DNA of 64,000 nt from an uncultured Butyricicoccus sp. (GCA_944384745.1 CALWUO010000005.1:1-64000), one strand, 5' to 3'; counted from the first letter of the stretch, positions 1 through 9,012 are shown. The notes: generated by a model from the sequence alone, not told the origin. Translations and numbers: made by a program.

Positions 1-108
1 TTGTCAATACCTTTTTTCAGGTTTTTCAAGTTTTTTCTTTTGATTTACTGTCCTCATCAGACAGCTTGATTAGTATACGACATTATTCTTCCTTTGTCAA
101 CACTTTTT
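1..108. other. Short AT-rich edge region, no gene seen
   Basis: This stretch lies downstream of the stop codon of the GIY-YIG/Nudix gene. I see only T-rich runs and no open frame or convincing hairpin, so it is probably the 3' trailer of that gene. Confidence 0.4.
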
Positions 109-927
109 CTAATTAAATTTCAAATGTTTTTCAAAAGCTTGCCATTCACCTTTTCCAATACAACAAACTTCATTAGATTTAATAATTCCTGCTGAAGTTT
201 GTGCAAATGCTTCTCCCTGCTCAAGTTTTGCAAATTCGGAAAAAGAAATCCAAACCATACGTTGCACCTCTGAACCTATATTAAAGTCTGGTTCATTATC
301 AACTCTAACTGCAAAAGCATATACAAGTTCATCATCAAACCCTCCATCTTGTCTAGGATAAGTTTGTTCAGTCGTACCCAAAACAGCTATACTATCTTTA
401 TCAAACTTAACACCTATTTCTTCACAAGCTTCTCTAAGCACTGCATTTAATGGCGTTTCAAGAGGGTCAATATGACCAGTAGCCGCTAAATCATACATAG
501 ATGGATTAAGAGGACGATTTTTTGCCCTTTGCTGAAGCCACATACCTATTACGCCATTTTTCTCTTCAATGAGCCACAAATGACAAACATGATGTCTAAG
601 CCCTAGAGCATGAACCATACTTCTTGGTAGATTTCCGCAAGAATTTTCGTTTGCATCATATATTGTTAACAGTTCTCCACAATTTATACTATCTACCAAA
701 TTATTTTTTTGGATTTTGGATAATTTTTTTAGTTCATATTCTCTTTTCATTGCAGAGCTTTTGCTTTCATGTCCTTCACAGTATACTAAAGTGACTGGTC
801 TGCGAGAACGAGTGTATTTAGCCCCACTTGAGTTAGAATTATGAGCCGCAAGACGTTTTTTAATATTATTTGTCCAACCAATATAATATGTATTATCAAT
901 GCATTTAAACATATAAACATAGTTCAT
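109..927 (-). CDS. GIY-YIG domain fused to a Nudix hydrolase domain
   Basis: A 272-residue protein. Residues 1-80 form a UPF0213-type GIY-YIG nuclease domain: YVY near the N-terminus, YIG about 12 residues later, then the downstream Arg and a KREYELK segment carrying the usual catalytic Glu. Residues from about 85 form a Nudix hydrolase of the isopentenyl-diphosphate-isomerase-like/YfcD kind, with a textbook Nudix box (G-x5-E-x7-REACEEIGV). The start at 927 was chosen because AAGGAT lies about 10 bases upstream and the GIY-YIG fold begins there; a longer open frame to 999 has no ribosome site. Nudix enzymes hydrolyse nucleoside or prenyl diphosphates, and small GIY-YIG proteins are structure-specific nucleases. 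The joint function is unknown; nucleotide or nucleic-acid house-cleaning is a guess. Confidence 0.85.
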   Translation of the reverse strand: MNYVYMFKCIDNTYYIGWTNNIKKRLAAHNSNSSGAKYTRSRRPVTLVYCEGHESKSSAMKREYELKKLSKIQKNNLVDSINCGELLTIYDANENSCGNLPRSMVHALGLRHHVCHLWLIEEKNGVIGMWLQQRAKNRPLNPSMYDLAATGHIDPLETPLNAVLREACEEIGVKFDKDSIAVLGTTEQTYPRQDGGFDDELVYAFAVRVDNEPDFNIGSEVQRMVWISFSEFAKLEQGEAFAQTSAGIIKSNEVCCIGKGEWQAFEKHLKFN

Positions 928-979
928 AGTAATATTATCCTTAAATTTAAAATATATACAAGCGATATTATAGCATAGA

Positions 980-1012
980 AAAAGGACTTTGCAACCCACA
1001 CAAAGCCCTTTA
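980..1012 (-). terminator. Intrinsic terminator upstream of the GIY-YIG/Nudix gene
   Basis: The arms AAAGGACTTTG (981-991) and CAAAGCCCTTT (1001-1011) pair with one mismatch and are followed on the - strand by TTTTTCT. It would end transcripts coming from the structured RNA region and insulate the gene starting at 927. Confidence 0.6.
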
Positions 1013-1159
1013 AAAAATTCAGGATATGTAGTTTTATAGCCATTTTTTATTAAAAAGAATAACTATGTTGATTTATAGCTTATTAAATCTGTAACCGCAA
1101 GCATAAAACAAACCGCATTGCAGTTTACATATATATAGCAATCACACAATTAAATTATC

Positions 1160-1535
1160 TATGTAAATCTATAAAAACTGGCTTTACGCTGCACCAGACC
1201 AGCGGTCGTTTTCTACCATGAAAACGAAATAATAGCAATCCATTCAAGGTTTCAGCAAAGCAACTTCTGTGATGTACTGGTTAAATCAGAAAAGACTTAT
1301 ATTTACCAGCACTCCACACAATGTCTGCCCCATACCCATCGGTATGCCCATCGGCTAACCAGAGCCAGAACCTGAGGACGTAACTGACCAATAATTTACC
1401 AGTACATACAGCGAGTCTGCTGCTGGAAACAAGATTCTTCTGTGCCCATCGGACTCACTTCCTTTCATATGAAATAATTAAATAATCGAGGCAATCTATA
1501 CGTTACCACCCCGCTTACTCGGTATTTCTTTCTGT
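1160..1535 (-). ncRNA. Large structured RNA candidate, class not identified
   Basis: The gap between the flanking genes is over 700 bases, GC-richer than its surroundings and without a credible ORF. On the - strand it follows a good promoter and contains strong long-range pairings: 1272-1280 with 1399-1407 (ATGTACTGG/CCAGTACAT) and 1410-1417 with 1452-1459 (8 bp). The segment CTGGTTAAAT (1278-1287) can instead pair locally with ATTTACCAG (1301-1309), so two folds exclude each other. The motif GATGGG(C/T) occurs three times on the - strand (1334-1343, 1345-1354, 1443-1452). A GCCAG-TTTTT stretch near 1165 may be its 3' end, with a second terminator at 980-1012. It lacks tmRNA, RNase P, 6S, SRP and T-box signatures. 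A raiA-type or other large clostridial RNA class is possible, but I cannot confirm it. Confidence 0.55.
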
Positions 1536-1541
1536 GACATT

Positions 1542-1570
1542 ATAGTATCACTTATGTATTGCAATGTCAA
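1542..1570 (-). promoter_or_regulatory. Vegetative promoter for the structured RNA
   Basis: On the - strand TTGACA (1565-1570) is followed after 17 bases by TACTAT (1542-1547); an overlapping TATAAT lies three bases further on. Transcription would start near 1535, just before the structured segment. Confidence 0.65.
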
Positions 1571-1618
1571 TAAACCTATATGTAAAAAAAACATCTGTTT
1601 TTTCTATATTTTATACTC

Positions 1619-1647
1619 TTTAAATTCATTTATAGTTTTGATATAAT
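1619..1647 (+). promoter_or_regulatory. Promoter of the asparaginase gene
   Basis: TTTAAA (1619-1624) and a perfect TATAAT (1642-1647) are separated by 17 bases, about 85 bases upstream of the ansA start. Confidence 0.5.
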
Positions 1648-1732
1648 GATGTTGTGTGAGGGCAAATATGCCATTAAATTTAGTACAATGATAGTGTTTA
1701 TTTTTACATTCTAATGATAAAGGGGTTAAGCC

Positions 1733-2641
1733 ATGAAACATATACTTTTAATAGCAACAGGTGGAACTCTTGCCTGCCGTGAATCTGGTCGAGGTTTAGC
1801 ACCATCACTGACAGGCGAGCAACTTTTGGAGTTTTTGCCTGAAATACGAAAAATTTGTCGAGTTTTTGTAGATAATCCATTTAGTGTTGACTCAACCGAT
1901 ATAACAACAGCACAAAGAAAACAACTTGCAACCCTTATCTGGCAAAATTATGATAGATATGATGGATTTGTTGTTTCACATGGAACAGACTCACTTGCAT
2001 ATACAGCCGCACTTTTATATCATATGTTAAAGCATTTAAATAAACCTGTAATAATTACAGGTGCACAAAAGCCTATTGGTGTTGAAAATTCAGATGCTGA
2101 ACGCAATCTTTTGGACTCATTTAGAGTTGCATGTGCTGGCTGGACTGGTGTTGCGGCTGTTTTACATGGTCAAGTTATAAGAGGAAACCATGTATTTAAA
2201 GCACATACTGAAAGTATGACACCATTTATGTCAATAAATGCCCCGCTTATAGGCACAGTAAGTGAAAATGGAGTGGTTAAGTTTAATATCCCTCCAATTC
2301 GTGGCGGTGAACCAGAATTTGTTGATATAGTTAAATCAAGTTTTATAGTTTTGCCAATTGTCCCTGATTTAGACCCTAGTATTTTTGATTTCCTAAGCAA
2401 ATATGACAAGGTAATTTTAAGAGCGTATGGTGCGGGTGGTATACCTGTACGCTTGGAAAAAGTTGTTCAAAAGCTTATTTCAACAGGTACAAAAGTGTAT
2501 ATAACTACGCAATGCCTTGAAGGTGAAGTCGATTTGCATAAATATGAAGTAGGCAGACGTGCTGAAGAAATGGGAGCAATTTCACTTGGACACCGTAGTA
2601 TTGAAGACTCTATTGCGGCTATACAGTGCGGAGAGCTTTAA
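1733..2641 (+). CDS. ansA: Type I L-asparaginase
   Basis: A 302-residue cytoplasmic-type asparaginase that hydrolyses L-asparagine to aspartate and ammonia. The first nucleophile motif is TGGTLA near residue 10 and the second is HGTDS near residue 83, together supplying the Thr/Thr-Lys-Asp catalytic set of the family. There is no signal peptide. It is slightly shorter than the roughly 330 residues usual for type I enzymes, with the loss at the C-terminus. AAAGGGG precedes the ATG. It has its own promoter and a terminator immediately downstream, so it is a single-gene transcript. Confidence 0.9.
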   Translation: MKHILLIATGGTLACRESGRGLAPSLTGEQLLEFLPEIRKICRVFVDNPFSVDSTDITTAQRKQLATLIWQNYDRYDGFVVSHGTDSLAYTAALLYHMLKHLNKPVIITGAQKPIGVENSDAERNLLDSFRVACAGWTGVAAVLHGQVIRGNHVFKAHTESMTPFMSINAPLIGTVSENGVVKFNIPPIRGGEPEFVDIVKSSFIVLPIVPDLDPSIFDFLSKYDKVILRAYGAGGIPVRLEKVVQKLISTGTKVYITTQCLEGEVDLHKYEVGRRAEEMGAISLGHRSIEDSIAAIQCGEL

Positions 2642-2652
2642 AAAAACAAAAT

Positions 2653-2686
2653 AGCTGTTTTCCATTCGTGGAAGACAGCTTTTTTA
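2653..2686. terminator. Bidirectional terminator between ansA and the DUF554 gene
   Basis: AGCTGTTTTCC and GGAAGACAGCT form an 11-bp stem with a short loop. A T-run follows on the + strand, and the reverse strand also ends in T-rich sequence, which suits two convergent genes. Confidence 0.85.
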
Positions 2687-3367
2687 TTATCCTATAAACA
2701 TTTTTATGATAAACCAAATAGGCGGAACAAGCAAAGCAGGAAGCATATTCATAGTTTTACAATCTTTTATTTGTAAGATAGAAAGCCCTGAAGCTGCAAT
2801 TAGAATACCACCAATAATAGAAATTTCAGTCATAAGCGAGTCTTGCAAAAAATTTTGCAAAAACCCTGCACAAAAATAAATACTTCCCTGCCAAATTAAC
2901 ACAACTGGAGCTATAAGCATAATCCCATAGCCATATGTTGCAGAAAGTGCAATAGATGTTATAAAATCAAGTGTTGCATTAGTAAATAAAAATGTATGGT
3001 CACCATATAAAGCACTGCGAATAGGACCTAAAATTGCAAGTGTGCCTATACAAAAAAGCAAAAATGCAGTAGAAAGACCTTTTCCAATTTTAGATTTTGA
3101 ATTTTTATTAGTTATACTTTGAAAACGTTCATCAAGATTTAACATTGTGCCTATAACAGAACCTATTCCAAGGCTCATAATAAAAAGCACTGGAAATTCA
3201 CTTTTGGGCATATTGCTTGCCACAGTATTAACTCCAAGTGCAACCGCTGCCAAACCCATTGCATTCATCATTGCATTTTGGCAATCTTCTCTTATTCCTT
3301 TTTTTAACGTACCACCTATAACACTTCCCGCTAAGATTGTACATACATTAAACATTGTTCCAATCAT
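2687..3367 (-). CDS. DUF554 family integral membrane protein
   Basis: A 226-residue, very hydrophobic protein with about six to seven membrane spans. The start (MIGTMFNVCTILAGSVIGG) and the GLAAVALGVNT and SLGIGSVIG segments match the DUF554/YdfK family of predicted transporters, whose substrate is not established. Length is normal for the family. It is a single gene, convergent with ansA and sharing its terminator. A second in-frame ATG four codons downstream is a possible alternative start because the ribosome site is weak. Confidence 0.8.
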   Translation of the reverse strand: MIGTMFNVCTILAGSVIGGTLKKGIREDCQNAMMNAMGLAAVALGVNTVASNMPKSEFPVLFIMSLGIGSVIGTMLNLDERFQSITNKNSKSKIGKGLSTAFLLFCIGTLAILGPIRSALYGDHTFLFTNATLDFITSIALSATYGYGIMLIAPVVLIWQGSIYFCAGFLQNFLQDSLMTEISIIGGILIAASGLSILQIKDCKTMNMLPALLVPPIWFIIKMFIG

Positions 3368-3544
3368 ATAACTTTCCCTTTTCCTTATTATGTATTTTCA
3401 ATTATAACATGATATTTTTATTATATTCAATCGTCATTTTACTTAAAATAAAAAAATATTGTAACTAAAACATTCTATGCAGTATTTATTTCATGTGTTA
3501 AAATAAGTAATAGCATATCAAATCTTTTTAAGGAAAATATGGTT

Positions 3545-4894
3545 ATGAAAAGAATATTTTTGTTTATTGCCTGCCTAAGTTTGTTAAGTGGCTGTACATT
3601 TAAATCAGGTGATGAACTTTTAAAAACACCTAAACCGAGTACAACATATGAGTCATTACAAAAACAGATAAATAATATAACATCACAAGGAGCTATTGCA
3701 GTATCTCCTCAAGCGGGAGAAAACCGAAATACAGTTCAGCTTATGGACTTAGATTTAGATGGTGAAGATGAAGCAGTTGCATTTTTCTGTGAGTCAAAAA
3801 ATCCTGATAAATTTCATATTTATGTATTCCAGCGAGAAAACGAGGAATATATATCTGCTGGAAGTGTTTCATCAACAGCCGCACAGATTAACTCAGTATC
3901 ATATCCAACCTTATCCCCTCACGGTCAAAAGGGCATACTTATCTCATGGAAACTAAGCGGTGATAATTCTACATCAGGAATGACTGTTTGTGCATTTTCA
4001 AATGAAAAGCTTATATCTTTGCTTGAAACAACATATCAATCATTTATAACATCAGATTTAGATAATAACGGAACTGATGATTTAATTTTGTTTACAAAAG
4101 ATGAAACAAATCGAAGAATTGCACAGCTTTATATAAAAGAAGAAAATGCAAGCAAACTCACTTTAAAAGGTGAAGCCATACTTTCACCAGAAACACAAAA
4201 TATAGTAAGTTTAAAACAAGGTTTACTGAGGGGTTATCAACATGCGATTTTTGCAGAAAGTAAAGTCGAACTCAGCACAGGACTTATGACCGATATTTTT
4301 GTTTATGATAGTGATGGATTTAGAAATATAACCCTTGAAAGTGAAGATGGTGTAAAACATAGCACATATAGACCAGTTTCTGTGCCATCAACCGATGTAA
4401 ACAATGACCAAGTAACCGAAGTACCACTTGCTATTTTAATGCCTCTATCATCTAGCACATCTAATTCAGTAAATTCATCAACATCATCAGATGCTGCATA
4501 TATGCTTGATTGGTATGCATTTAGTACAGGTGATGCACCTGTAAGAGTATGTACAACATATCAAAATGTTTCGGAAAACTGGCAATTTATGATTTCTGAT
4601 GCTTGGCGTAAAAGTGTTACAGTTGTTAAATCAACAGATGAAAATGAAACAAAAACAACATTTTTAGATTACAGTTCACAAAATAATCCCGTAGAACTTT
4701 TAACAATTCATAGGTTAACAGGTGATATGAGGAGTTATTATGCCTCACAAGAATCTATGTTTGAGCTTGCACGAACAGCAACAGAAATATATACTGCTTC
4801 AATACCTGAAAACGCAGTAAATAGCCAACTTAAACTGGATTATGACCAAATAAAAGAACGTTTTTCAATTATTTCTCAGTCATGGAGCAATTAG
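3545..4894 (+). CDS. Lipoprotein with FG-GAP/VCBS-like repeats, upstream of a two-component system
   Basis: A 449-residue lipoprotein with a short signal peptide and lipobox (LLSGC, Cys17). The mature part carries Asp-rich segments such as DLDLDGEDE, DLDNNGTDD and DVNNDQVTE, the calcium-binding-loop style of FG-GAP/VCBS beta-propeller repeats. It is therefore likely a surface-exposed propeller. The stop lies 21 bases before a response regulator gene, giving a lipoprotein-regulator-kinase operon. The protein may modulate or report to the kinase, but that role is inference. The ATG at 3545 is preferred over the one at 3539 because the AAGGA site is only about 4 bases from the latter. Confidence 0.75.
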   Translation: MKRIFLFIACLSLLSGCTFKSGDELLKTPKPSTTYESLQKQINNITSQGAIAVSPQAGENRNTVQLMDLDLDGEDEAVAFFCESKNPDKFHIYVFQRENEEYISAGSVSSTAAQINSVSYPTLSPHGQKGILISWKLSGDNSTSGMTVCAFSNEKLISLLETTYQSFITSDLDNNGTDDLILFTKDETNRRIAQLYIKEENASKLTLKGEAILSPETQNIVSLKQGLLRGYQHAIFAESKVELSTGLMTDIFVYDSDGFRNITLESEDGVKHSTYRPVSVPSTDVNNDQVTEVPLAILMPLSSSTSNSVNSSTSSDAAYMLDWYAFSTGDAPVRVCTTYQNVSENWQFMISDAWRKSVTVVKSTDENETKTTFLDYSSQNNPVELLTIHRLTGDMRSYYASQESMFELARTATEIYTASIPENAVNSQLKLDYDQIKERFSIISQSWSN

Positions 4895-4915
4895 AATAAT
4901 AAGGAGAATATTCAC

Positions 4916-5605
4916 ATGAAACGCAAAGTTTTAGTATTAGAAGATGAAGACAGCATAAGAAGTTTTATTGTCCTCAATCTTAAAAGAGGCGGTTATGAAG
5001 TAATAGAAGCAAATTCTGGCGAACTTGCACTTGATTTATATCATAAAAACACAGATATAGCTGTTGCTATTTTAGATGTAATGCTTCCTGGAATAGATGG
5101 TTATGAAGTTTGTCGAACACTTAGAACTCAAGGTTATTCAGCAGGCATAATAATGCTTACTGCTCGAACTCAAGAGGCTGATAAAGTTACAGGTCTTATG
5201 ACAGGGGCAGATGATTATGTAACAAAACCATTTTCTGTGGTTGAACTTGTTGCAAGAGTTGATGCACTGTTTAGACGTGTTGCAGGCAATCCTTTTGCAG
5301 ATGATGAAACAATAAAATCAGGACCTTTTAAACTCAATTTACGAGCTAGAGAAGTGCAAAAAAACGGGGTTAAAATCGAATTAACTCAAATAGAATATGG
5401 TATTTTAAGAACATTTATGCAGAATATAGGAAAAGCACTTTCAAGAGATGATATTTTAGAAATGGTTTGGGGGCATCATTATGTGGGTGAACTTAAAATT
5501 GTCGATGTAAACATAAGAAGGTTAAGATTAAAAATAGAGGACGACCCAGCAAATCCACAATATATAACAACAGTTCGTGGATATGGGTATATGTGGCAAT
5601 CATGA
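4916..5605 (+). CDS. OmpR/PhoB-family response regulator
   Basis: A 229-residue transcription factor with an N-terminal receiver domain (acidic pair ED near residues 10-11, phospho-acceptor Asp54 in ILDVMLPG, the TKPF lysine near 104) and a C-terminal winged-helix DNA-binding domain ending in TVRGYGYMW. It is activated by phosphorylation from the kinase encoded immediately downstream; the two genes overlap through ATGA, a sign of translational coupling. An AAGGAG ribosome site is present. The regulon cannot be read from the sequence. Confidence 0.92.
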   Translation: MKRKVLVLEDEDSIRSFIVLNLKRGGYEVIEANSGELALDLYHKNTDIAVAILDVMLPGIDGYEVCRTLRTQGYSAGIIMLTARTQEADKVTGLMTGADDYVTKPFSVVELVARVDALFRRVAGNPFADDETIKSGPFKLNLRAREVQKNGVKIELTQIEYGILRTFMQNIGKALSRDDILEMVWGHHYVGELKIVDVNIRRLRLKIEDDPANPQYITTVRGYGYMWQS

Positions 5606-7116
5606 AATATCGTTTAACACCAATAAATCCACCCTCTAAAAAACCCCCACAAAAAGAAATCCGTGTACAACATGCCCCTGGTGGTCTTAAAGGAAGATGG
5701 CTTGTTAATTCACTTAGCTTTGTTGTTATTATACTTGCTGTTATAATTATATTTGTGTCTGTGGGTATATCAAGTTATTATTATTCATCTATAAGAGATA
5801 ATTTGAAAAATAGAGTTCACAGCACAGTATCTTCTATAAGAGATAATTTTACAAGCACATATGACCAATATTTAAGTGGCATAAGACAATACGCCCTTAG
5901 TTATGAAGATAAAGACAAAGTGGAGTTACAATTTATAGACACTTCAGGCAGAATAATTTTATCTACCTCTGAACTTACAGCCGACTCTGTGCCATCAACT
6001 GATGATGCAGATAGAGCTTTATGGGAAAATAGGGTTTGTAGTTGGTCTGGTGATGACCCTATGACAGGCGAACGTATAATGAGCCTTAGTGAACCTATTT
6101 TTTCCTCTCGTGGTGAACTTATCGGTGCTGTGCGTATTATCTCATCTCTTGAACCCGCTGAAAAACAGATAACAATAGTTATTTTATCATCTATTGCGGC
6201 ATGTATTTTATTTTTATTATTGGTTATAGCCTCTAATAGTTATTTTATTCGCTCCATTTTAATACCAGTTACAAGGATAAATGAAGTTGCAAAAGAAATT
6301 GCTGCTGGTCAATATGGTATGCGACTGCATAAAACATATGATGATGAAATCGGTGAACTTTGCGATTCTATAAATAATATGTCTGACGAGATAGCCAAAG
6401 CGGAAAGAATAAAAAATGAATTTATATCATCGGTATCACATGAACTTAGAACCCCTCTTACAGCTATTGCTGGCTGGAGTGAAACCTTAACTTCTATGGG
6501 AGCTCAAAACCCTGAAGATGTTATGTTGGGGCTTGATATAATCCAAAAGGAAAGCCGTAGGCTTACACAAATGGTAGAAGAACTTTTGGACTTTGCCCGT
6601 ATGGAGTCAGGTAGAATGACACTTAATATAGAGATTTTTGACCTATCAACTGAACTTTATGAAGCTATATACATGTATGAAAATCTTCTTCAAAATTCAG
6701 GAATGACACTTCACTATAAAAAGGAGCCTGACAGTTATATTGTATCTGGTGACAAACATCGTATGAAACAGGTGTTTTTAAATATAATAGATAATGCTGC
6801 CAAATACGGTTTATCTGGTGGAAAAATTGAAATTTCACTGTATAGACAAGAAAATATGATTGTAACCTGTGTAAGAGATTGGGGAAACGGTATCCCTGAA
6901 GCTGAACTTCCTTTTGTTAAAGAAAAGTTTTATAAAGGTTCATCAAAACAACGTGGTAGTGGTATAGGTCTTGCAGTTACAGATGAAATTGTAAGAATGC
7001 ACAACGGCTCACTTGATATAACAAGTAGAGTTGGTGCGGGTACAGCAGTTTATATTAAAATTCCTGCAATAGACCCTGAAATTGAACCTGAAATTGTCAC
7101 TGAAGAGGAGAACTAA
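5602..7116 (+). CDS. Membrane-bound sensor histidine kinase
   Basis: A 504-residue sensor kinase. A Pro-rich cytoplasmic N-terminus precedes transmembrane helix 1 (about residues 37-60), an extracellular sensor region of about 130 residues, transmembrane helix 2 (about 190-216), a HAMP linker, a HisKA domain with phospho-acceptor His280 in SVSHELRTPL, and a HATPase_c domain with N-box (IIDNAAKYG), G1 (DWGNGIP) and G2 (GSGIGLAV) motifs. The start at 5602 overlaps the regulator stop by ATGA. A GTG nine bases earlier is possible but less likely. It forms a cognate pair with the preceding regulator; the ligand is unknown. Confidence 0.92.
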   Translation: MKYRLTPINPPSKKPPQKEIRVQHAPGGLKGRWLVNSLSFVVIILAVIIIFVSVGISSYYYSSIRDNLKNRVHSTVSSIRDNFTSTYDQYLSGIRQYALSYEDKDKVELQFIDTSGRIILSTSELTADSVPSTDDADRALWENRVCSWSGDDPMTGERIMSLSEPIFSSRGELIGAVRIISSLEPAEKQITIVILSSIAACILFLLLVIASNSYFIRSILIPVTRINEVAKEIAAGQYGMRLHKTYDDEIGELCDSINNMSDEIAKAERIKNEFISSVSHELRTPLTAIAGWSETLTSMGAQNPEDVMLGLDIIQKESRRLTQMVEELLDFARMESGRMTLNIEIFDLSTELYEAIYMYENLLQNSGMTLHYKKEPDSYIVSGDKHRMKQVFLNIIDNAAKYGLSGGKIEISLYRQENMIVTCVRDWGNGIPEAELPFVKEKFYKGSSKQRGSGIGLAVTDEIVRMHNGSLDITSRVGAGTAVYIKIPAIDPEIEPEIVTEEEN

Positions 7117-7119
7117 TAA

Positions 7120-8076
7120 ATGGCAAATCAAACACCTATTTGTAAAAGAAAAACCACAATCGGAGGACAGGCAATAATTGAGGGTATAACAATGAAAGGA
7201 CCTAAAAAAACCTGTGTAGTTGTTAGAAAACAAAATGGTAAACTTTCTATAAAAGAACGTGATACAAATAACCCTGCAAATAAATACCCTATTTTAAAAC
7301 TTCCTGTTTTGCGTGGTGCTACTTCCCTATTTACCGCATTAAAAGACGGTTTGGAAGATATTGAATACTCATCATCTTTCTTTGAAACTGATGAAGATGA
7401 AAAACCATCACGTTTTGAATTATGGCTTGAAAAAAAATTAGGAAGTGAAAAACTTGAAAAACTTATAATGAATTTTGCAATGCTTATAGGCATAATAATT
7501 CCTGTATGCCTATTTATGCTTTTGCCTTCATTTGTGGGTGGATTACTTCCAAAAAACACACCTATTTTTCTAAGAAATTTAACAGAAAGTTTGCTTAGAA
7601 TTGCTATTTTTCTTGTTTTTATGTGGACAATTTCACATATGAAAGATATTGAACGCACTTTTAGATATCATGGAGCTGAACATAAAACTATTTTTTGTTA
7701 TGAAGCTGAACTTCCACTAACAGTGGAAAATGTGCGTAAAATGCCACGTTTTCACCCTCGTTGTGGTACAAGCTTTTTATTTGTGCTTATTATAGTTGCA
7801 ACCCTTGTTTCTTGTGTTGTGTTTTCTATTATTGAAATCACAAATCCATTTTTAAGAGCTTTAACCCATTTAATTTTACTTCCGTTTGTTGTGGGTATAT
7901 CTTATGAATTCAATAGATATGCTGGCAGACATAACAATATAGTTTGTAGAATGTTACGCTGGCCAGGGCTAATGATACAACATTTAACAGTTTTTGAGCC
8001 AGATGACAGTATGATAGAAGTTGCTATTGAGGGTATGAAAAGGGTTATTCCAGATGATAACAGTGATAACTGGTGA
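7120..8076 (+). CDS. DUF1385 (YqhQ-like) membrane protein
   Basis: A 318-residue protein of the DUF1385 family. It opens with the typical GGQAIIEGITMKGP segment and contains conserved RYHGAEHKTIFCYE and HPRCGTSFLF motifs with His, Glu and Cys that suggest a metal site, plus four to five membrane spans. The biochemical role of the family is not established. The gene lies directly after the sensor kinase and 29 bases before prmC, an association with prmC that is common in Clostridia and Bacilli. An AGAGGAG site precedes the ATG. Confidence 0.85.
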   Translation: MANQTPICKRKTTIGGQAIIEGITMKGPKKTCVVVRKQNGKLSIKERDTNNPANKYPILKLPVLRGATSLFTALKDGLEDIEYSSSFFETDEDEKPSRFELWLEKKLGSEKLEKLIMNFAMLIGIIIPVCLFMLLPSFVGGLLPKNTPIFLRNLTESLLRIAIFLVFMWTISHMKDIERTFRYHGAEHKTIFCYEAELPLTVENVRKMPRFHPRCGTSFLFVLIIVATLVSCVVFSIIEITNPFLRALTHLILLPFVVGISYEFNRYAGRHNNIVCRMLRWPGLMIQHLTVFEPDDSMIEVAIEGMKRVIPDDNSDNW

Positions 8077-8105
8077 TATAAAAGAGAAAAAGGACTGACA
8101 TTTTA

Positions 8106-8969
8106 ATGAGCGTTACTATAAATGAGTTATATATGGAAATAAGAAAAAAGTTTCGAGCCGCCAATATTTCTATGGCAGAGCTTGAAGCAAGAGAACTCAC
8201 AGCTTTTGTTACTAAAACTAACAAGCGTATGACTGCAAACTGGGCTTATTGCTATTTAGATGATAATACAGTAAACGAAGCACGACAAATGGTTGAACGC
8301 AGACTTGCACATGAACCACTTGCATATATTTTAGGTGAATGGGATTTTTATGGATATACATTTATAGTAAATAAAAATGTACTTATTCCGCGTTCTGATA
8401 CTGAATCACTTTGTGAACTAGCAATAGAAGATGCAAAAATGCTTGAAAATCCAAAAGTCATAGATGTATGCTGTGGCTCAGGCTGTATAGGTTTAGCTCT
8501 TGCAGCTCAAGTGCCTAATTCAAGAGTGGTGGCCGTAGATATTTCTGAAGATGCACTTGCTGTTGCTCGTGAAAATGCCCGCAGGTTAGGTGTTACAAAT
8601 AGATATTCAACTTCTATTGGTAATGCACTAAAAAAACCAGATGAACATCTTGGGAAATTTGATATAATGCTTTGCAATCCTCCATATATAACCATAGATG
8701 AAATGAGAAAACTTGATAAAAGTGTAGCTGATTATGAACCTCATTTAGCATTGTTTGGCGGCATAGATGGACTTGATTTTTACAGAAATATCGCTAAAAA
8801 TTGGGTTAAAATGATGAATAAAGGCGGAAGAATGTACTTTGAATGTGGTTATAATCAAGCAAGTGATGTGGCTGAAATTTTTAAAAATTTAGGTATGAAT
8901 GATATTTTTCTAGCTGAGGACTTATCTGGAATTCAACGTATAGTTGTTATAAAAGCTAAAAATATATAA
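8106..8969 (+). CDS. prmC: Release factor glutamine N5-methyltransferase PrmC
   Basis: A 287-residue SAM-dependent enzyme that methylates the GGQ glutamine of peptide-chain release factors RF1/RF2. Residues 1-80 form the helical recognition domain. The Rossmann methyltransferase core contains the SAM loop VIDVCCGSGCIGLAL (about residues 118-132) and the diagnostic NPPY motif (191-194). Length is standard for PrmC/HemK. It is the last gene of the block starting at 7120, and the hairpin ahead of recA probably terminates it. Confidence 0.93.
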   Translation: MSVTINELYMEIRKKFRAANISMAELEARELTAFVTKTNKRMTANWAYCYLDDNTVNEARQMVERRLAHEPLAYILGEWDFYGYTFIVNKNVLIPRSDTESLCELAIEDAKMLENPKVIDVCCGSGCIGLALAAQVPNSRVVAVDISEDALAVARENARRLGVTNRYSTSIGNALKKPDEHLGKFDIMLCNPPYITIDEMRKLDKSVADYEPHLALFGGIDGLDFYRNIAKNWVKMMNKGGRMYFECGYNQASDVAEIFKNLGMNDIFLAEDLSGIQRIVVIKAKNI

Positions 8970-8989
8970 TTTTTTGACGCAAGTTTTTT

Positions 8990-9003
8990 CGAACAAATTT
9001 TCG
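8990..9003. promoter_or_regulatory. SOS box (LexA operator) upstream of recA
   Basis: CGAAC-AAAT-TTTCG differs by one base from the Gram-positive LexA consensus CGAAC-N4-GTTCG. It sits just upstream of the recA -35 element. The placement supports damage-inducible recA expression. Confidence 0.75.
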
Positions 9004-9012
9004 TATATTTTA

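Noticed and set aside
1500-1520. GGGTGGTAACG on the - strand looks like a T-box motif
   Set aside because: The T-box core needs TGGNACCGCG near a terminator just before an aminoacylation or amino-acid gene. Here the string is at the 5' end of the transcript, the bases after TGG differ, and no such gene follows.
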